Assembly: GCA_963739125.1 (NCBI GenBank)
Contig: CAVTZD010000001.1
Coordinates: 2,914,001 to 2,978,000 of the forward strand
DNA length: 64,000 nucleotides
From: Sulfotelmatobacter sp963739125
GTDB taxonomy: Bacteria; Acidobacteriota; Terriglobia; Terriglobales; Acidobacteriaceae
Reading direction: 5' to 3'
Positions within the stretch are counted from its first letter, which is position 1. Every line of letters begins with the position of its first letter. The notes below the pieces were generated by a model. That model saw only the letters and a list, made by a program, of their open reading frames with translations, made no database searches and was not told where the DNA came from. This document shows positions 43,756-53,070 of this stretch, one piece after another. Made by a program: the position numbers and the translations under genes.

Positions 43756-44613
43756 GTGCCAGAACCGACAACCAACGAGTTACCATCACCACTGCCTCTG
43801 GCACAAACACTTGGCCTTGAAACCACTCCGACCAGAGACTTATGCCACTACACGTCACAACGTGGTTTAATCGGCATCCTAAAAAGCAAGAGCATGTATG
43901 CGACCGACGCCGCCTTCCTCAACGACTCGCAAGAGGTCGTCTACGCGGTCAATCTGGCGAAGAAGTATTTCAGAGACCGTCCTTCGCGAGGCCTCCGTCC
44001 GGTCATGGAAATGATGAACATTCTTGACCAGACAGAATCTCTCATCGCGAAGTTGCCAGTTTATGTAGCATCGTTCTCAGAAGAACCCGACCTGTTGAGT
44101 CAATGGCGAGGCTATTGTTCCGAAGGGCCCGGATTCGCCCTGTGCTTCTCAGCCGACCGAACGATGAAAATAGCACAGGCAGCTCAGTGGACGCTATTCA
44201 AGTGCATCTACGACGAAGCACAACAAGTTGAAGTAATCAGGAAGATAGAAGAGCACGCGACAAGTTCCTACGAGGCGGGAAAAACGCCTCCTTTGCAAGT
44301 CATCTTCGGTCTGACACTACTCAGTTTTGCAACAGCAATGAAACATCCTAAGTTCAAAGAAGAGTCGGAATGGAGAGCGATACAGCGGGTTGGAGGTTCT
44401 CCATCAATTCGACCCGGAACGTCAACGCTCGTACCCTACCTCAATTTTCCCCTGACGGCGAATCCCAAGGACCCCCTCGAACTCGCCGCATTGGTCGTTG
44501 GCCCGACGCCACACGCAACTCTTGCCGCCAGGGCGGCCAAGAGTCTGTTGCAAGAAACCAGTACGCTTTGCCCGGAGCCTCGGTCATCAGAAATACCGTT
44601 CCGAAATTGGTAA
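43756..44613 (+). CDS. DUF2971 family protein
   Basis: About 285 residues from a GTG preceded by GAGGCGACA; an in-frame ATG at 43,705 would be upstream of a TATAAT box (43,723–43,728) and is less likely. Conserved DUF2971 phrases: LCHYTSQRGLIGIL, ATDAAFLNDSQEVVYAV, VYVASFSEEPDLLSQWRGY and GPGFALCFS. The fold is thought to be related to ADP-ribosyltransferases, and members turn up in defence contexts; activity here is unknown. Confidence 0.75.
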   Translation: MPEPTTNELPSPLPLAQTLGLETTPTRDLCHYTSQRGLIGILKSKSMYATDAAFLNDSQEVVYAVNLAKKYFRDRPSRGLRPVMEMMNILDQTESLIAKLPVYVASFSEEPDLLSQWRGYCSEGPGFALCFSADRTMKIAQAAQWTLFKCIYDEAQQVEVIRKIEEHATSSYEAGKTPPLQVIFGLTLLSFATAMKHPKFKEESEWRAIQRVGGSPSIRPGTSTLVPYLNFPLTANPKDPLELAALVVGPTPHATLAARAAKSLLQETSTLCPEPRSSEIPFRNW

Positions 44614-44619
44614 GCGTGG

Positions 44620-45150
44620 ATGGCGACTAAGAATACCATCAAGCCGGACAAATACGCTCAGGACGCAGGGGCGTGGAAACAGTTTGCCGGAATTGCCTAC
44701 ACCGCCTCAAGCCTTCTCTTCGAGAGCCGCAACCTGCTTCTCATCTTTCCCGCCGCTACGTTGGGACATCACGCTCTCGAAATGTATCTGAAAGCGGCTC
44801 TCATTTGTGAAGGCTGTACGGTTTTCGACCCGAAGAAAATCAAGTCTCTCGACCCATCAGTCACCCTGCAAGTAGCAGACTGTGCATGGGGTCATGATTT
44901 GGTCGCACTCGCACGACAACTCGCACAAAGACGGCCCGACTTCGACCTCGCCGAGTCGATGGCAATGCTTCTTCCGTGGCATTGCGAGGGGATTCCGACT
45001 GTCGAGAAGGGATTCGAGTTGTTCAATCCGTTCTTCTCCGAATTGCGTTATCCGCAGGAGTTGACGATGGGTGGGGTCGGTGAAGATGACAAACTGCCGC
45101 TCGACGAACTGGTTGCACGCCTCCAACCGTTCTTGGAGAAAATCAGCTAG
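44620..45150 (+). CDS. HEPN-domain protein
   Basis: 176 residues. GHHALEMYLKAALI and WGHDLVALARQLA are the two signature helices of the small HEPN family. No R-x4-6-H ribonuclease motif is seen, so it may be an adaptor. It starts 6 bp after the DUF2971 gene and is probably co-expressed with it and the nuclease-like gene downstream. Confidence 0.55.
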   Translation: MATKNTIKPDKYAQDAGAWKQFAGIAYTASSLLFESRNLLLIFPAATLGHHALEMYLKAALICEGCTVFDPKKIKSLDPSVTLQVADCAWGHDLVALARQLAQRRPDFDLAESMAMLLPWHCEGIPTVEKGFELFNPFFSELRYPQELTMGGVGEDDKLPLDELVARLQPFLEKIS

Positions 45151-45228
45151 CTCCGTTGCACACCGCTGAAGTAGACGAGCGGCCCGATTATAGAGTGGCC
45201 ACAAGCCGTGCCCTGATTGGAGAATTGG

Positions 45229-45789
45229 ATGGAAACGATAGTGCTGAACGACGAGGTCATTCGTGTCTTTCTAGGGGATGATGACCTCACCCGTGCGATG
45301 GAAGTCGCTCAACGTCGGTTCGACCATTACGACGGCGACAACTATCGGGGTGCCGAGTTTCAGGAAGAGAAGTTTGACCTTGCACTCCATCGCATCGGGG
45401 CTGCATCCGAATTGGCGGCAGCTAGAGCGTTGAACATCCCGTGGACAGGCGACATTACGCGAGATGTCGGCGACTATGAAGTCAAGGCCGTAACCGAGCC
45501 TCACCATCGTCTGTTCATCCCGAAGAAAGACCGCCATCGGTACAGCCCGACGTTCCAGCATCGGGTTTACATCTCGGTTGAAAATGCAGCCCAGCACAAG
45601 GGACGGTTCTTGAAGGATTGGACAGTTCGCGGCTGGGCCTACGCAGGCGACTTCTATGGGAAGGAAGAGTACCTCGACTACCTGATGAACGAACAACGTG
45701 ACCCCGTCTATGCACTTCCCACCAAGCTATTGCGTCCGATGACCACCCTCCCCACATCCGAAACAGAGACGCCCTACCCAGCCTTCTGA
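45229..45789 (+). CDS. PD-(D/E)XK nuclease-like protein
   Basis: 186 residues. GAASELAAARAL (Glu61) and VGDYEVKAV (Asp82, Glu84, Lys86) fit a restriction-type fold, and a beta sheet follows (HRVYISVENAA; WTVRGWAYAGDF). ATG at 45,229 has GGAG 7 bases upstream; a TTG 12 bases earlier is less likely. It ends in a strong terminator. Possibly a defence or a DNA-processing enzyme. Confidence 0.58.
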   Translation: METIVLNDEVIRVFLGDDDLTRAMEVAQRRFDHYDGDNYRGAEFQEEKFDLALHRIGAASELAAARALNIPWTGDITRDVGDYEVKAVTEPHHRLFIPKKDRHRYSPTFQHRVYISVENAAQHKGRFLKDWTVRGWAYAGDFYGKEEYLDYLMNEQRDPVYALPTKLLRPMTTLPTSETETPYPAF

Positions 45790-45813
45790 CAAGTCGGCTA
45801 GGTAGGGCGTTTT
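45770..45813 (+). terminator. Rho-independent terminator of the DUF2971–HEPN–nuclease block
   Basis: CGCCCTACC (45,770–45,778) pairs with GGTAGGGCG (45,801–45,809), extended by an inner AGCC/GGCT pair, and is followed by TTTTCGCG. The left arm lies in the last codons of the nuclease-like gene. Confidence 0.75.
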
Positions 45814-45839
45814 CGCGTTTGCGATGGGGATTTGTTCGG

Positions 45840-46010
45840 CTAGTTTAACCCATCGAAGAAATCCCGCACTGTCGCTGACCGACCTGCACGCTCTGAACAT
45901 TCAATCAGCCAAGCGTGGAAATCACTCGTATCCCGCAGCAATCCCGTCGAGATGCGGGCGGTGTAGACACGTTCGGCAAGGAGACGAAGGAAGAGTGGGA
46001 TATCACGCAT
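45840..46010 (-). CDS. Small protein coupled to the integrase
   Basis: 56 residues (MRDIPLFLRLLAERVYTARI, then DFHAWLIECSERAGR). The ATG overlaps the last codons of the integrase gene and follows GGGGG, so it would be translated right after it. Size and position suggest an excisionase or integrase accessory protein; no helix-turn-helix is obvious. Confidence 0.4.
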   Translation of the reverse strand: MRDIPLFLRLLAERVYTARISTGLLRDTSDFHAWLIECSERAGRSATVRDFFDGLN

Positions 46011-46869
46011 GATCAACCCCCGCCCCGGCATGACGAGCATTCCCGAGCAGGGAGAGACGCTCGTGAACAGCTTGCAGATCGCTCGTTGTCAGATTGGCAT
46101 ATCGCCGGGTCATTTCCAGAGACGAGTGACCGAGGCATTTCTGGAGGTGGAAGACAGACCCACCATTCCGCAGGTAGTTCAACGCGAAGGTGTGCCTGAA
46201 GCTGTGGAGCGTTCTTTCAGGTGGTTCAAAGCCAAGTTCTCGGCACAGAGCTTTGACATCCCTCAGAACGTTCCGTCTTCCCTGTTTCGTCCCACCTCGC
46301 GTCCCGAATACTAGCCCTGCCTTCGTCTCGCTCTTTCTCTGCCAAAGGAACAGCCGCTTCCTGAGTTCGAGCGACATCGGCACCTTCCTGTCCTTCCGGC
46401 CTTTGCCGTGGAGTGTTAGCAGGAGATTGTCGAAATCAACGTCCGGCCACTGCAAGTTGAGAAGTTCGTCAATTCGGGCAGCACTGTCACACAGTGTCGC
46501 CACCAATGCCTGCAACCTGTGCTGGGGCGTCGTTCGGGGTCGCCACTGCATCAATCGCTTGACGTGAGCCGCGTCGAAGGTCGGCAGCACCCGCTCCTCG
46601 ATTTTCATCTTGGGGACAACGACCGTCAGTCCGGCCCATCGACAGTACGCTTTGACCGCTTGAAGCCTACTTCTGACGGAGACAGACTCTAGCCCTCGTT
46701 CCCGCAACTGCATGACGAGGGTTCTTATGTCCTCGGTTGTCGGGGATTCAGTGTTGAGCCAGCAAAGGGACTGCTCGTACCATTGGACGGTTGCGGGGGA
46801 GACGTTGTTGACGTATTGACGTTCTTTGATGAACTGCTTGTGACGTGGAAGCACGGTTCCTCCAGACAT
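46003..46869 (-). CDS. int: Tyrosine recombinase (integrase) of the element
   Basis: 288 residues with both usual domains: an N-terminal core-binding helical domain (about 10–95; SPATVQWYEQSLCWL) and a catalytic domain with Arg132 (DSAARIDELL), Lys in GKGRKD (155–160), H-S-F-R (222–225), His248 (LGHSS) and Tyr257 (RRYANL). It reads away from the right attachment site, 59 bp from the repeat. It should insert and excise the element at tRNA-Pro. Phage-integrase/XerD family. Confidence 0.9.
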   Translation of the reverse strand: MSGGTVLPRHKQFIKERQYVNNVSPATVQWYEQSLCWLNTESPTTEDIRTLVMQLRERGLESVSVRSRLQAVKAYCRWAGLTVVVPKMKIEERVLPTFDAAHVKRLMQWRPRTTPQHRLQALVATLCDSAARIDELLNLQWPDVDFDNLLLTLHGKGRKDRKVPMSLELRKRLFLWQRKSETKAGLVFGTRGGTKQGRRNVLRDVKALCRELGFEPPERTLHSFRHTFALNYLRNGGSVFHLQKCLGHSSLEMTRRYANLTTSDLQAVHERLSLLGNARHAGAGVDHA

Positions 46870-46927
46870 GGGGTCAAATGACCCGCGTGAATTTGAGGAA
46901 CCGCTCGTAAGCTGTTGTCTTCTTTAG

Positions 46928-47007
<80 letters not shown>

Positions 47008-47495
47008 ACATGCGCGGCTGGCATCGAGCGAATTACCAGCGACCCTCGCAGAACTGCGTTATCGCTGAATTATAACATTCCGTTCCGAGCGAGACACTGC
47101 CCCAACGGCAGGCTTTAATGCAGTGACGATGAACGTCAGGCGCGACTCTCGTCGGAAATCCTGCCCCGATTTCGGGCGGTGGTGGCTCAATTTCAAAAAT
47201 TATGTCCGATGTCATCCTGAGCGTGGCGACAGCCACGCGAGGGACCTTACATCGGCCGATGCTCTCGATGCCGTGGATGGGAGTGCGCGAGCTTCATACA
47301 GTCAGGCGCTCCTGGCATCGCCGGAAGCGATGTCCGGTTTCGTAAGGTCCCTCGGAGCTCTTGGCGCGCTCCGACGGGATGACACCGGGTGAATCCGTAG
47401 GCGCCTGACTCCAAATTGAGCCACTACCGTTCGGTTCGCCAAGTTGTCTGAAAAACGGCTTGCGGCTAGGATAGGGACTTCGCCGCACGACGCCC
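47008..47495. other. Gene-free region with inverted-repeat element
   Basis: 488 bases between tRNA-Pro and nagA. The right half is a dispersed repeat (47,210–47,384) with inverted ends. No gene is convincing; the nagA promoter should lie at its right end. Confidence 0.5.
47210..47384. repeat. Miniature inverted-repeat element (GTCATCCTGAGCG family)
   Basis: Outer ends TGTCATCC (47,210–47,217) and GGATGACA (47,377–47,384) are inverted, as are CGAGGGACCTTAC (47,238–47,250) and GTAAGGTCCCTCG (47,342–47,354). The same pieces recur at 62,596–62,804 and, as a single end, at 52,077–52,089. A non-coding dispersed family of the chromosome. Confidence 0.7.
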
Positions 47496-48659
47496 ATGAG
47501 AACCGCGTTCACCGCTCGCCGCCTCTACACTCCGCTCGAAGAGATTGAGAACCCGCTGCTGGTTGCGGAAGACGGAAAAATCGTGAATATTTCCTCGCGC
47601 GCTCAGAGTGAAGTTGCTGGCGGCACGCTGGTCGACTTCGGCGATGCCGTTCTCGCGCCGGGTTTTTTCGATATTCACATGCACGGCGGAGCGGGGATCG
47701 ACCTCATGCGTGCCTCGCCCGACGAACTGCCGCGGCTGGAAAAATTTCTGGCGACTCACGGCGTGACGGGATATTTTCCCACCACCGTCGCTGCGCCGCT
47801 CGACAATACTTGCGCGGCTCTGGAACGACTTGCTGATGCGATCGAAGCGACCCCGCCCGACAATGGCGGTGCAGCGCAAGCTCGCCCGCTGGGCATTCAT
47901 CTCGAAGGACCATTTCTGAGCCACAAGCGGCGGGGAGTGCATCCGCCGGAGAATCTGCTCGCGCCGACGATTGCGATTTTCGATCGTCTGTGGCAGGCGG
48001 CGCGCGGCCACGTCCGAATGCTGACGATCGCGCCGGAAATTCCGGGAGCAATGGAGGTAATCACGGAAGCGGCGCGCCGGAATGTGTGCGTCAGTATGGG
48101 GCACTCGGATGCTGAGCTTTCGATCGCTCAGGAGGCCGTCACCGCCGGCGCACGCCACGCGACGCACACTTTCAACGCCATGCGGCCGCTCGATCATCGT
48201 GATCCGGGCATCATCGGCGAGGTGCTGAGCGATGACCGCCTCACCGCGGATATCGTGGTCGACGGAATTCACGTCGCGCCGTCTGTCGTGAAAATCTTCC
48301 TGCGCACCAAAGGAAATGAGCGCGCCGTTCTCATTACCGACGCGATTTCGGCGGCCGGCATGCCCGACGGACACTACAAGCTTGGTCCGATCGAGGTCGA
48401 CTTAAAAGACGGCAAGTGTACGTCCGGTGGGAGTCTCGCTGGAAGCGCGCTCACCATGGACCGCGCGGTGCGTAACGTGACGCAGTTTGCTGGCTGGACC
48501 CTGCGCGACGCGGTGCGCGCAGCCACGTTGAATCCCGCGCGCGCCGTGGGACTGGCCGGCCGTCATGGCGTGCTGGCCGCCGGCGCCGATGCCGACTTCA
48601 CTGTGCTGAGCCCGGCAGGCGAAGTGCTCAAAACCATCGTTCGCGGGCGTGAGACCTAG
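47496..48659 (+). CDS. nagA: N-acetylglucosamine-6-phosphate deacetylase
   Basis: 387 residues. NagA hydrolyses GlcNAc-6-phosphate to glucosamine-6-phosphate and acetate in amino-sugar recycling. Amidohydrolase motifs: PGFFDIHMHGGAG (metal His pair), LGIHLEGPFLSHKRRGVHPP (metal Glu), SMGHSDA, ATHTFNAMRPLDHR and VLITDAISAAG (catalytic Asp). ALTMDRAVRN and LNPARAVGL near the C-terminus are also family features. No nagB or kinase is adjacent. The ATG gives the usual length. Confidence 0.93.
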   Translation: MRTAFTARRLYTPLEEIENPLLVAEDGKIVNISSRAQSEVAGGTLVDFGDAVLAPGFFDIHMHGGAGIDLMRASPDELPRLEKFLATHGVTGYFPTTVAAPLDNTCAALERLADAIEATPPDNGGAAQARPLGIHLEGPFLSHKRRGVHPPENLLAPTIAIFDRLWQAARGHVRMLTIAPEIPGAMEVITEAARRNVCVSMGHSDAELSIAQEAVTAGARHATHTFNAMRPLDHRDPGIIGEVLSDDRLTADIVVDGIHVAPSVVKIFLRTKGNERAVLITDAISAAGMPDGHYKLGPIEVDLKDGKCTSGGSLAGSALTMDRAVRNVTQFAGWTLRDAVRAATLNPARAVGLAGRHGVLAAGADADFTVLSPAGEVLKTIVRGRET

Positions 48660-48760
48660 GACGCTGCGCATGCTGGGCGAGGAGCGGGATCTGACCGGCA
48701 GACTGCGGGAGATGCGCTCGAAGTTGCTATAGGAATCGAGGCAGCGGGATACGAGCGCGC

Positions 48761-49150
48761 CTAGTTCGGCTTGCGCTGCTTCGCCTGGGTCATGTGGTGG
48801 AGCAGCATGACTTCATCCGCGCGCGAGAGTTGATCGAGGAAGGAATTCTCCAGCTTGGGCTTCTCATCACTTGCGGTTTGCGCCGGCGCCGACTGGCGCA
48901 GCTTATCGCCCAGCTCGGGTTCGTTGTTCATCACCTGAGAATAGAACCACAGGAAATGCCGCATCTGGTCGAGCGCCGAGCGCAGAGTGTCGATTGGCTC
49001 GGTTTCCGAAAGCGAGTTGAGCGTTTCCATCAGCTCGGGATCGCTGGGCGCCTGCATGGCGGCGCAGTTAAGTTCCTGCTGGATAGTGCGCAGGTCTTCG
49101 GTAACGCGTGCGATCCGGAGATGAAGGTCGTCCATATCGTCTCTGACCAT
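48761..49150 (-). CDS. Hypothetical helical protein
   Basis: About 129 residues; three closely spaced ATGs (49,171, 49,150, 49,135) make the start uncertain. Strongly helical, with DDLHLRIARVTEDLRTIQQE at the N-terminus, DTLRSALDQMRHFLWFYSQV in the middle and EVMLLHHMTQAKQRKPN at the end. No domain recognised. Faces away from the permease gene. Confidence 0.6.
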   Translation of the reverse strand: MVRDDMDDLHLRIARVTEDLRTIQQELNCAAMQAPSDPELMETLNSLSETEPIDTLRSALDQMRHFLWFYSQVMNNEPELGDKLRQSAPAQTASDEKPKLENSFLDQLSRADEVMLLHHMTQAKQRKPN

Positions 49151-49467
49151 TCTTGTGTGCCGTCTCAACATCTCATCGGCAGCACCGGGCTAATAGATGT
49201 CCCACGGGCATGCGCTTTGGTAATTCTCGCGTTACTTTCGTCCACACCATAGTCACAACCGTAAAAAGCCTTGACTGGCGCGGCTTTCAACGCGATGCTC
49301 GCGCGGCTTTCCGCGCACTGCGACACCATGTTTTTCTCTCCGCAAGATTTTCTAACTGAATCTTTAGTGCACTCGACCTCTGCTCCAAAGTCACCACCTG
49401 GAAACAGCCCCGCTCCGACTAGAATCCGACCTCTGCTGCGGGCGAACTTTTGTGATACAAACTCGCG

Positions 49468-50766
49468 GTGACCGGAACCGGCCAAACAAACGCCTCCAGC
49501 CAATTAGTGCGCGCCATCGGCCGCTGGAGCCTGGTTGCGCTGGTTGTGAATTCGGTCATTGGCAGCGGAGTGTTCGGACTGCCTTCTTTGGTGGCAGGAC
49601 TGGTGGGCCGAGCCAGCGTGCTGGCCGTGGTGTTGGCGGGAGCCGCGATCGGCATCGTCATGGCCTGTTTCGCCGAAGTCGCGTCCCAGTTTACGGCCAC
49701 CGGAGGTCCTTACCTTTACGTTCGCGCCACTTTCGGCCGCCTGCTGGGAATCCAGGTGGGATGGCTGGCATGGCTCGTCCGTCTCACGGCGTGCGCAGCC
49801 AATGCCAATCTATTTGTCGTTTATCTGGGAGAGTTCTGGCCTGGCGCTCGCCAGCCTTTGCCGCGATTGTTGGTTCTGACTCTATTGATCGGGATACTGG
49901 CGGCAATCAACTATCGTGGAGTTCGTGTCGGGACGCATGTGAGCGATGCCTTCACTGTGGCCAAGTTGTTGCCGCTGGGCTTGGTCTGCATTGCGGGAGC
50001 GTGGTATCTGGTGGTTCACGGCTCCGTCACTGCCGCGAAACTCTCACCGGATCGACACTCCTGGTTGCAGGCGATGGTGCTGCTGGTCTTTGCCTACGGT
50101 GGTTTCGAGGCTGCGTTGATGCCGATGGGCGAGGCCAAAGATCCGCGCCGCGACGTTGCCTTCGGGTTGTTTGCTTCGCTGGCGATCTGCATTGTGATTT
50201 ACGTTCTGATTCAGTGGGTTGTCGTGGGTCTGTTGTCCAACCCTGGGCACAGCGACCGTCCTCTGGCCGACGTGGCGGGCATTGTCATGGGGCGCGGCGG
50301 CGCCGGGCTGGTGGCCGTGGGAGCTCTGGTCTCAATGTATGGATACCTCAGCGCGAACATTCTCGCTATTCCGCGCATGACGTTCGCACTGGCCGAGCGC
50401 GGAGACTTCCCTGCGCTGTTTGCCGCGGTGCATCCCAGGTTTCGCACACCATATTTTTCGATTCTGGCTTTCGCGGTTCCGCTGTGGCTGCTGGCGTCGT
50501 TTGGCAGCTTCGCGGGAAATGCGACGCTCTCGGCGGTCGCCCGGCTGTCGTATTACGGCCTGGTGTGCGCAGCTCTTCCAGTGTTAAGGAAAAGGCAGCC
50601 CACGGCGTCCGCATTCCGATTACCAGGAGGGAACGTCTTCGCGGTGCTTGGCGTATTACTCTGCTTCGGCCTGCTGCTCAGGACAGACCTGAGCAACTCT
50701 CTGGTTCTGGGAGCGACCATAGTAGCCGCCTTCGTGAACTGGATCCTGGTGCGAAACCGAATATAG
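49468..50766 (+). CDS. APC-family amino-acid permease
   Basis: 432 residues with about 12 transmembrane segments. The first helix VALVVNSVIGSGVFGLPSLV carries the G-S-G-V-F substrate motif of the APC superfamily; ATGGPYLYVRATFG and VAKLLPLGLVCIAGAW are further family features. It imports or exchanges amino acids across the inner membrane; substrate unknown. GTG start without a strong ribosome-binding site. Convergent with ada. Confidence 0.88.
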   Translation: MTGTGQTNASSQLVRAIGRWSLVALVVNSVIGSGVFGLPSLVAGLVGRASVLAVVLAGAAIGIVMACFAEVASQFTATGGPYLYVRATFGRLLGIQVGWLAWLVRLTACAANANLFVVYLGEFWPGARQPLPRLLVLTLLIGILAAINYRGVRVGTHVSDAFTVAKLLPLGLVCIAGAWYLVVHGSVTAAKLSPDRHSWLQAMVLLVFAYGGFEAALMPMGEAKDPRRDVAFGLFASLAICIVIYVLIQWVVVGLLSNPGHSDRPLADVAGIVMGRGGAGLVAVGALVSMYGYLSANILAIPRMTFALAERGDFPALFAAVHPRFRTPYFSILAFAVPLWLLASFGSFAGNATLSAVARLSYYGLVCAALPVLRKRQPTASAFRLPGGNVFAVLGVLLCFGLLLRTDLSNSLVLGATIVAAFVNWILVRNRI

Positions 50767-50782
50767 CCACGAATATTCTTCC

Positions 50783-51949
50783 TCAGCTTCCGGCGTGCTC
50801 CATGGCCAGCAAAGCTTTCTTCCGTTCGAGGCCCCAGCGGTATCCGCTCTCCGCGCCGTCTGCGCGTACTACGCGATGGCATGGAATCGCGATCGCAACC
50901 GGATTCGTGGCACAGGCACGCGCCACGGCGCGAACCGCTCTGGGCCGGCCGATTGCCTTCGCAACCTGGCTGTAGGACCGGGTCGAGCCGAAGGGAATCG
51001 ATTGCAGGTACGTCCATACTCGCCGCTGAAACGCGGTGGCACGAATGTCGAGAGGCAACGACGAATCGTGATCGCTGCCGCGCATCTGCTTAAGGAGCGC
51101 GTCCACCCACGGCCGCAGGCCGCCGTCGTCAGCTTTCCGCGTAGCGAAGGGGAACTCGCGTTTCAGGCCCTCGATCAATTCGCCATCGGTGCGGGCGAAC
51201 TGGATGGCGCAGATCCCGCGCTCCGTCGCTGCGACCAGCATGCGGCCCAGCGGCGAATCAATGCAGGTATAGCGGATCACAGCTGCAATCGCGCCGCGGC
51301 GGTACTTGTCCGGCGTCATGCCGAGCTGCGATGCCGTGCGTTCGTACAGCCTGCTGCTGGAGCCGTAGCCCGCGTCGTACATGGCGCGGGTGACATTGTC
51401 CCCGGCCTGAAGATTGCGTTTGAGCATGCGCAAACGGCAGGAATCCGCATACTCTCGGGGCGTGATGCCCAACGCTGCTTTGAAACGGCGTTGCAGATGA
51501 AACGGGCTCTGGTGAAACTCTCTGCCCAGACGATCAAGCGTGAGAGGCTCGTCGAGATGCTGCTCGATGAAGCGGCAAATCGCTTTCGCGTTGTCTGATT
51601 CCGTATCGCCGCTGAACGATTTTGGCTTACAGCGCAGGCAGGCTCGGTACCCGGCCTGCTCGGCTTGGTCGGGCGTGAGGTAGAACTGAACGTTTTCCCG
51701 GCGTGGGCGGCGCGCCGCACACGAGGGCCGGCAGTAGACGCCCGTACTCGATACGGCAAAAACGAATTCGCCGTCACGGGCAGCGTCGCGGGCAACAACT
51801 GCGCTCCAGCGCTGGCCGTTTCCGGTCTCAAATCCCGTTTCAAGCTGCGCACTGCGCGTTTCTTCGGTACGCGACGGAGTGGCCTGTTTGGGATTGGAAA
51901 TAGGCATCGCCTGCAAACTTTCGGTTGTGAGTATCGCATTGGTGGTCAT
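50783..51949 (-). CDS. ada: Bifunctional Ada: methylphosphotriester sensor, AraC regulator and O6-methylguanine-DNA methyltransferase
   Basis: About 388 residues. In order: Ada zinc domain (GVYCRPSCAARRP with the acceptor Cys, and RACLRCKP), AraC-type helix-turn-helix (SPFHLQRRFKAALGITPREY), and methyltransferase domain (FQRRVWTYLQSIPFGSTRSY; active-site PCHRV). It repairs alkylated DNA and activates the adaptive response. An ATG 75 bases upstream gives an extra hydrophobic N-terminus that is unlikely. No alkB or alkA gene is next to it. Confidence 0.92.
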   Translation of the reverse strand: MTTNAILTTESLQAMPISNPKQATPSRTEETRSAQLETGFETGNGQRWSAVVARDAARDGEFVFAVSSTGVYCRPSCAARRPRRENVQFYLTPDQAEQAGYRACLRCKPKSFSGDTESDNAKAICRFIEQHLDEPLTLDRLGREFHQSPFHLQRRFKAALGITPREYADSCRLRMLKRNLQAGDNVTRAMYDAGYGSSSRLYERTASQLGMTPDKYRRGAIAAVIRYTCIDSPLGRMLVAATERGICAIQFARTDGELIEGLKREFPFATRKADDGGLRPWVDALLKQMRGSDHDSSLPLDIRATAFQRRVWTYLQSIPFGSTRSYSQVAKAIGRPRAVRAVARACATNPVAIAIPCHRVVRADGAESGYRWGLERKKALLAMEHAGS

Positions 51950-52076
51950 GGCAAGGAAAGAGTACGACGTAAGCCAAGAAGTGAAATATCCGATTCTTGC
52001 GGGCAAAGCGAAATAGGGCGCCACAAGGTGGTTAGCAATGGGTTAGTAGTGCAATTTGGATTTCTTACCTTAAAGT

Positions 52077-52150
52077 GTCATCCTGAGCGCAGCCGTTTTT
52101 CAGGCGAAGCGAAGAGCCTGCCCCGAGCGAAAGCCGAGGGGATCTCAGTC
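52077..52150. repeat. Partial copy of the GTCATCCTGAGCG repeat family
   Basis: Begins GTCATCCTGAGCG and continues with a GAGCCTGCCCCGAGCGAAAGC-like stretch. Only one end is present, unlike the full copies at 47,210 and 62,596. Lies between ada and the next gene. Confidence 0.5.
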
Positions 52151-52277
52151 TTACCCGGCCTTGAGCGTGAGCCAATCCGCGCCACTACCCCGCGATGCCT
52201 CGGTTTGCGCTCGGACTGAGGAACGACTACAGTTTCCCTGAACATCTTTCACTTTCGCACTTGGGGATAATCTGCTC

Positions 52278-52796
52278 ATGAAGAAAACTCGTCTGATTCC
52301 TCGCGGTCTCACGCTTGTCGTACTGCTGCCGATCATGCTGCTCTCCGCGCTGGCCCAGCAGGCGGCCACGCACGTGCTGAGCAACGATGCAGTGAAGAAG
52401 GTAATCCCCGCCGAGTATTTCTTCCGCGGGCAGAAAGCGCCGGTGCAGTTGCGCAACGCGGTCGGAGTTCAGCTGGCGAACGGAAAGATGATGCTGGCTG
52501 CGCTGGTCGACGCGTCGGGCTATTCGTCCGCGATCCAGCAGAAATATCAAGGTTTGCTGATCACCGAAATGAAGCTCAACATCGGGAGCTCGGAACTTGC
52601 GCCGGGCCAATACGGGTTCGGCTTCACCGCCGACGGAAAGTTCGTGGTGATGGACGTTGCCAACCATGACGTGCTCAGCGCGCCTTCCGAACTCGATCAA
52701 GCCTTGCAACGGGCCGTCCCCTTGAAGCTGGTCGAAGACGGCGAGGGCTACAAGCTGTATTCAGGAAAGAAGTGGGTCGGAATCAAGGCAGAATAA
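52278..52796 (+). CDS. Exported hypothetical protein
   Basis: 172 residues with a signal peptide (LTLVVLLPIMLLSALAQQ). Mature part: VKKVIPAEYFFRGQKAPVQL, then beta strands (QYGFGFTADGKFVVMDV) and a C-terminal YKLYSGKKWVGIKAE. Resembles small periplasmic proteins frequent in Acidobacteriota. No known domain. Confidence 0.65.
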   Translation: MKKTRLIPRGLTLVVLLPIMLLSALAQQAATHVLSNDAVKKVIPAEYFFRGQKAPVQLRNAVGVQLANGKMMLAALVDASGYSSAIQQKYQGLLITEMKLNIGSSELAPGQYGFGFTADGKFVVMDVANHDVLSAPSELDQALQRAVPLKLVEDGEGYKLYSGKKWVGIKAE

Positions 52797-53070
52797 GGAC
52801 AGGTCGCGATAGTGCCCCTCGCCAATGCAAGCCGCGAACAGTACTTAACGAGTAATCCGGCCGTTGCTGCAATCAGGCGATTCATTGAGCGCTGAGAACG
52901 CGAAGATGCCTGAGAACGCGAATCCCGCTGAATGCCCGTAACCGCGATTTATCACGAGCTATCCCGACATGCCCCAACTAATTCTCCGCATCGCGCATGG
53001 CAACGGCGGGACGCGCTAAAATGTAGGAACTCTGCCTGCCACTTCGTCACTCCACAAAGGGGTGTGATGC

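Noticed and set aside
49452..50975. 507-codon frame overlapping the permease gene
   Set aside because: Gly/Arg/Cys-rich shadow of the APC permease; the permease has clear membrane segments.
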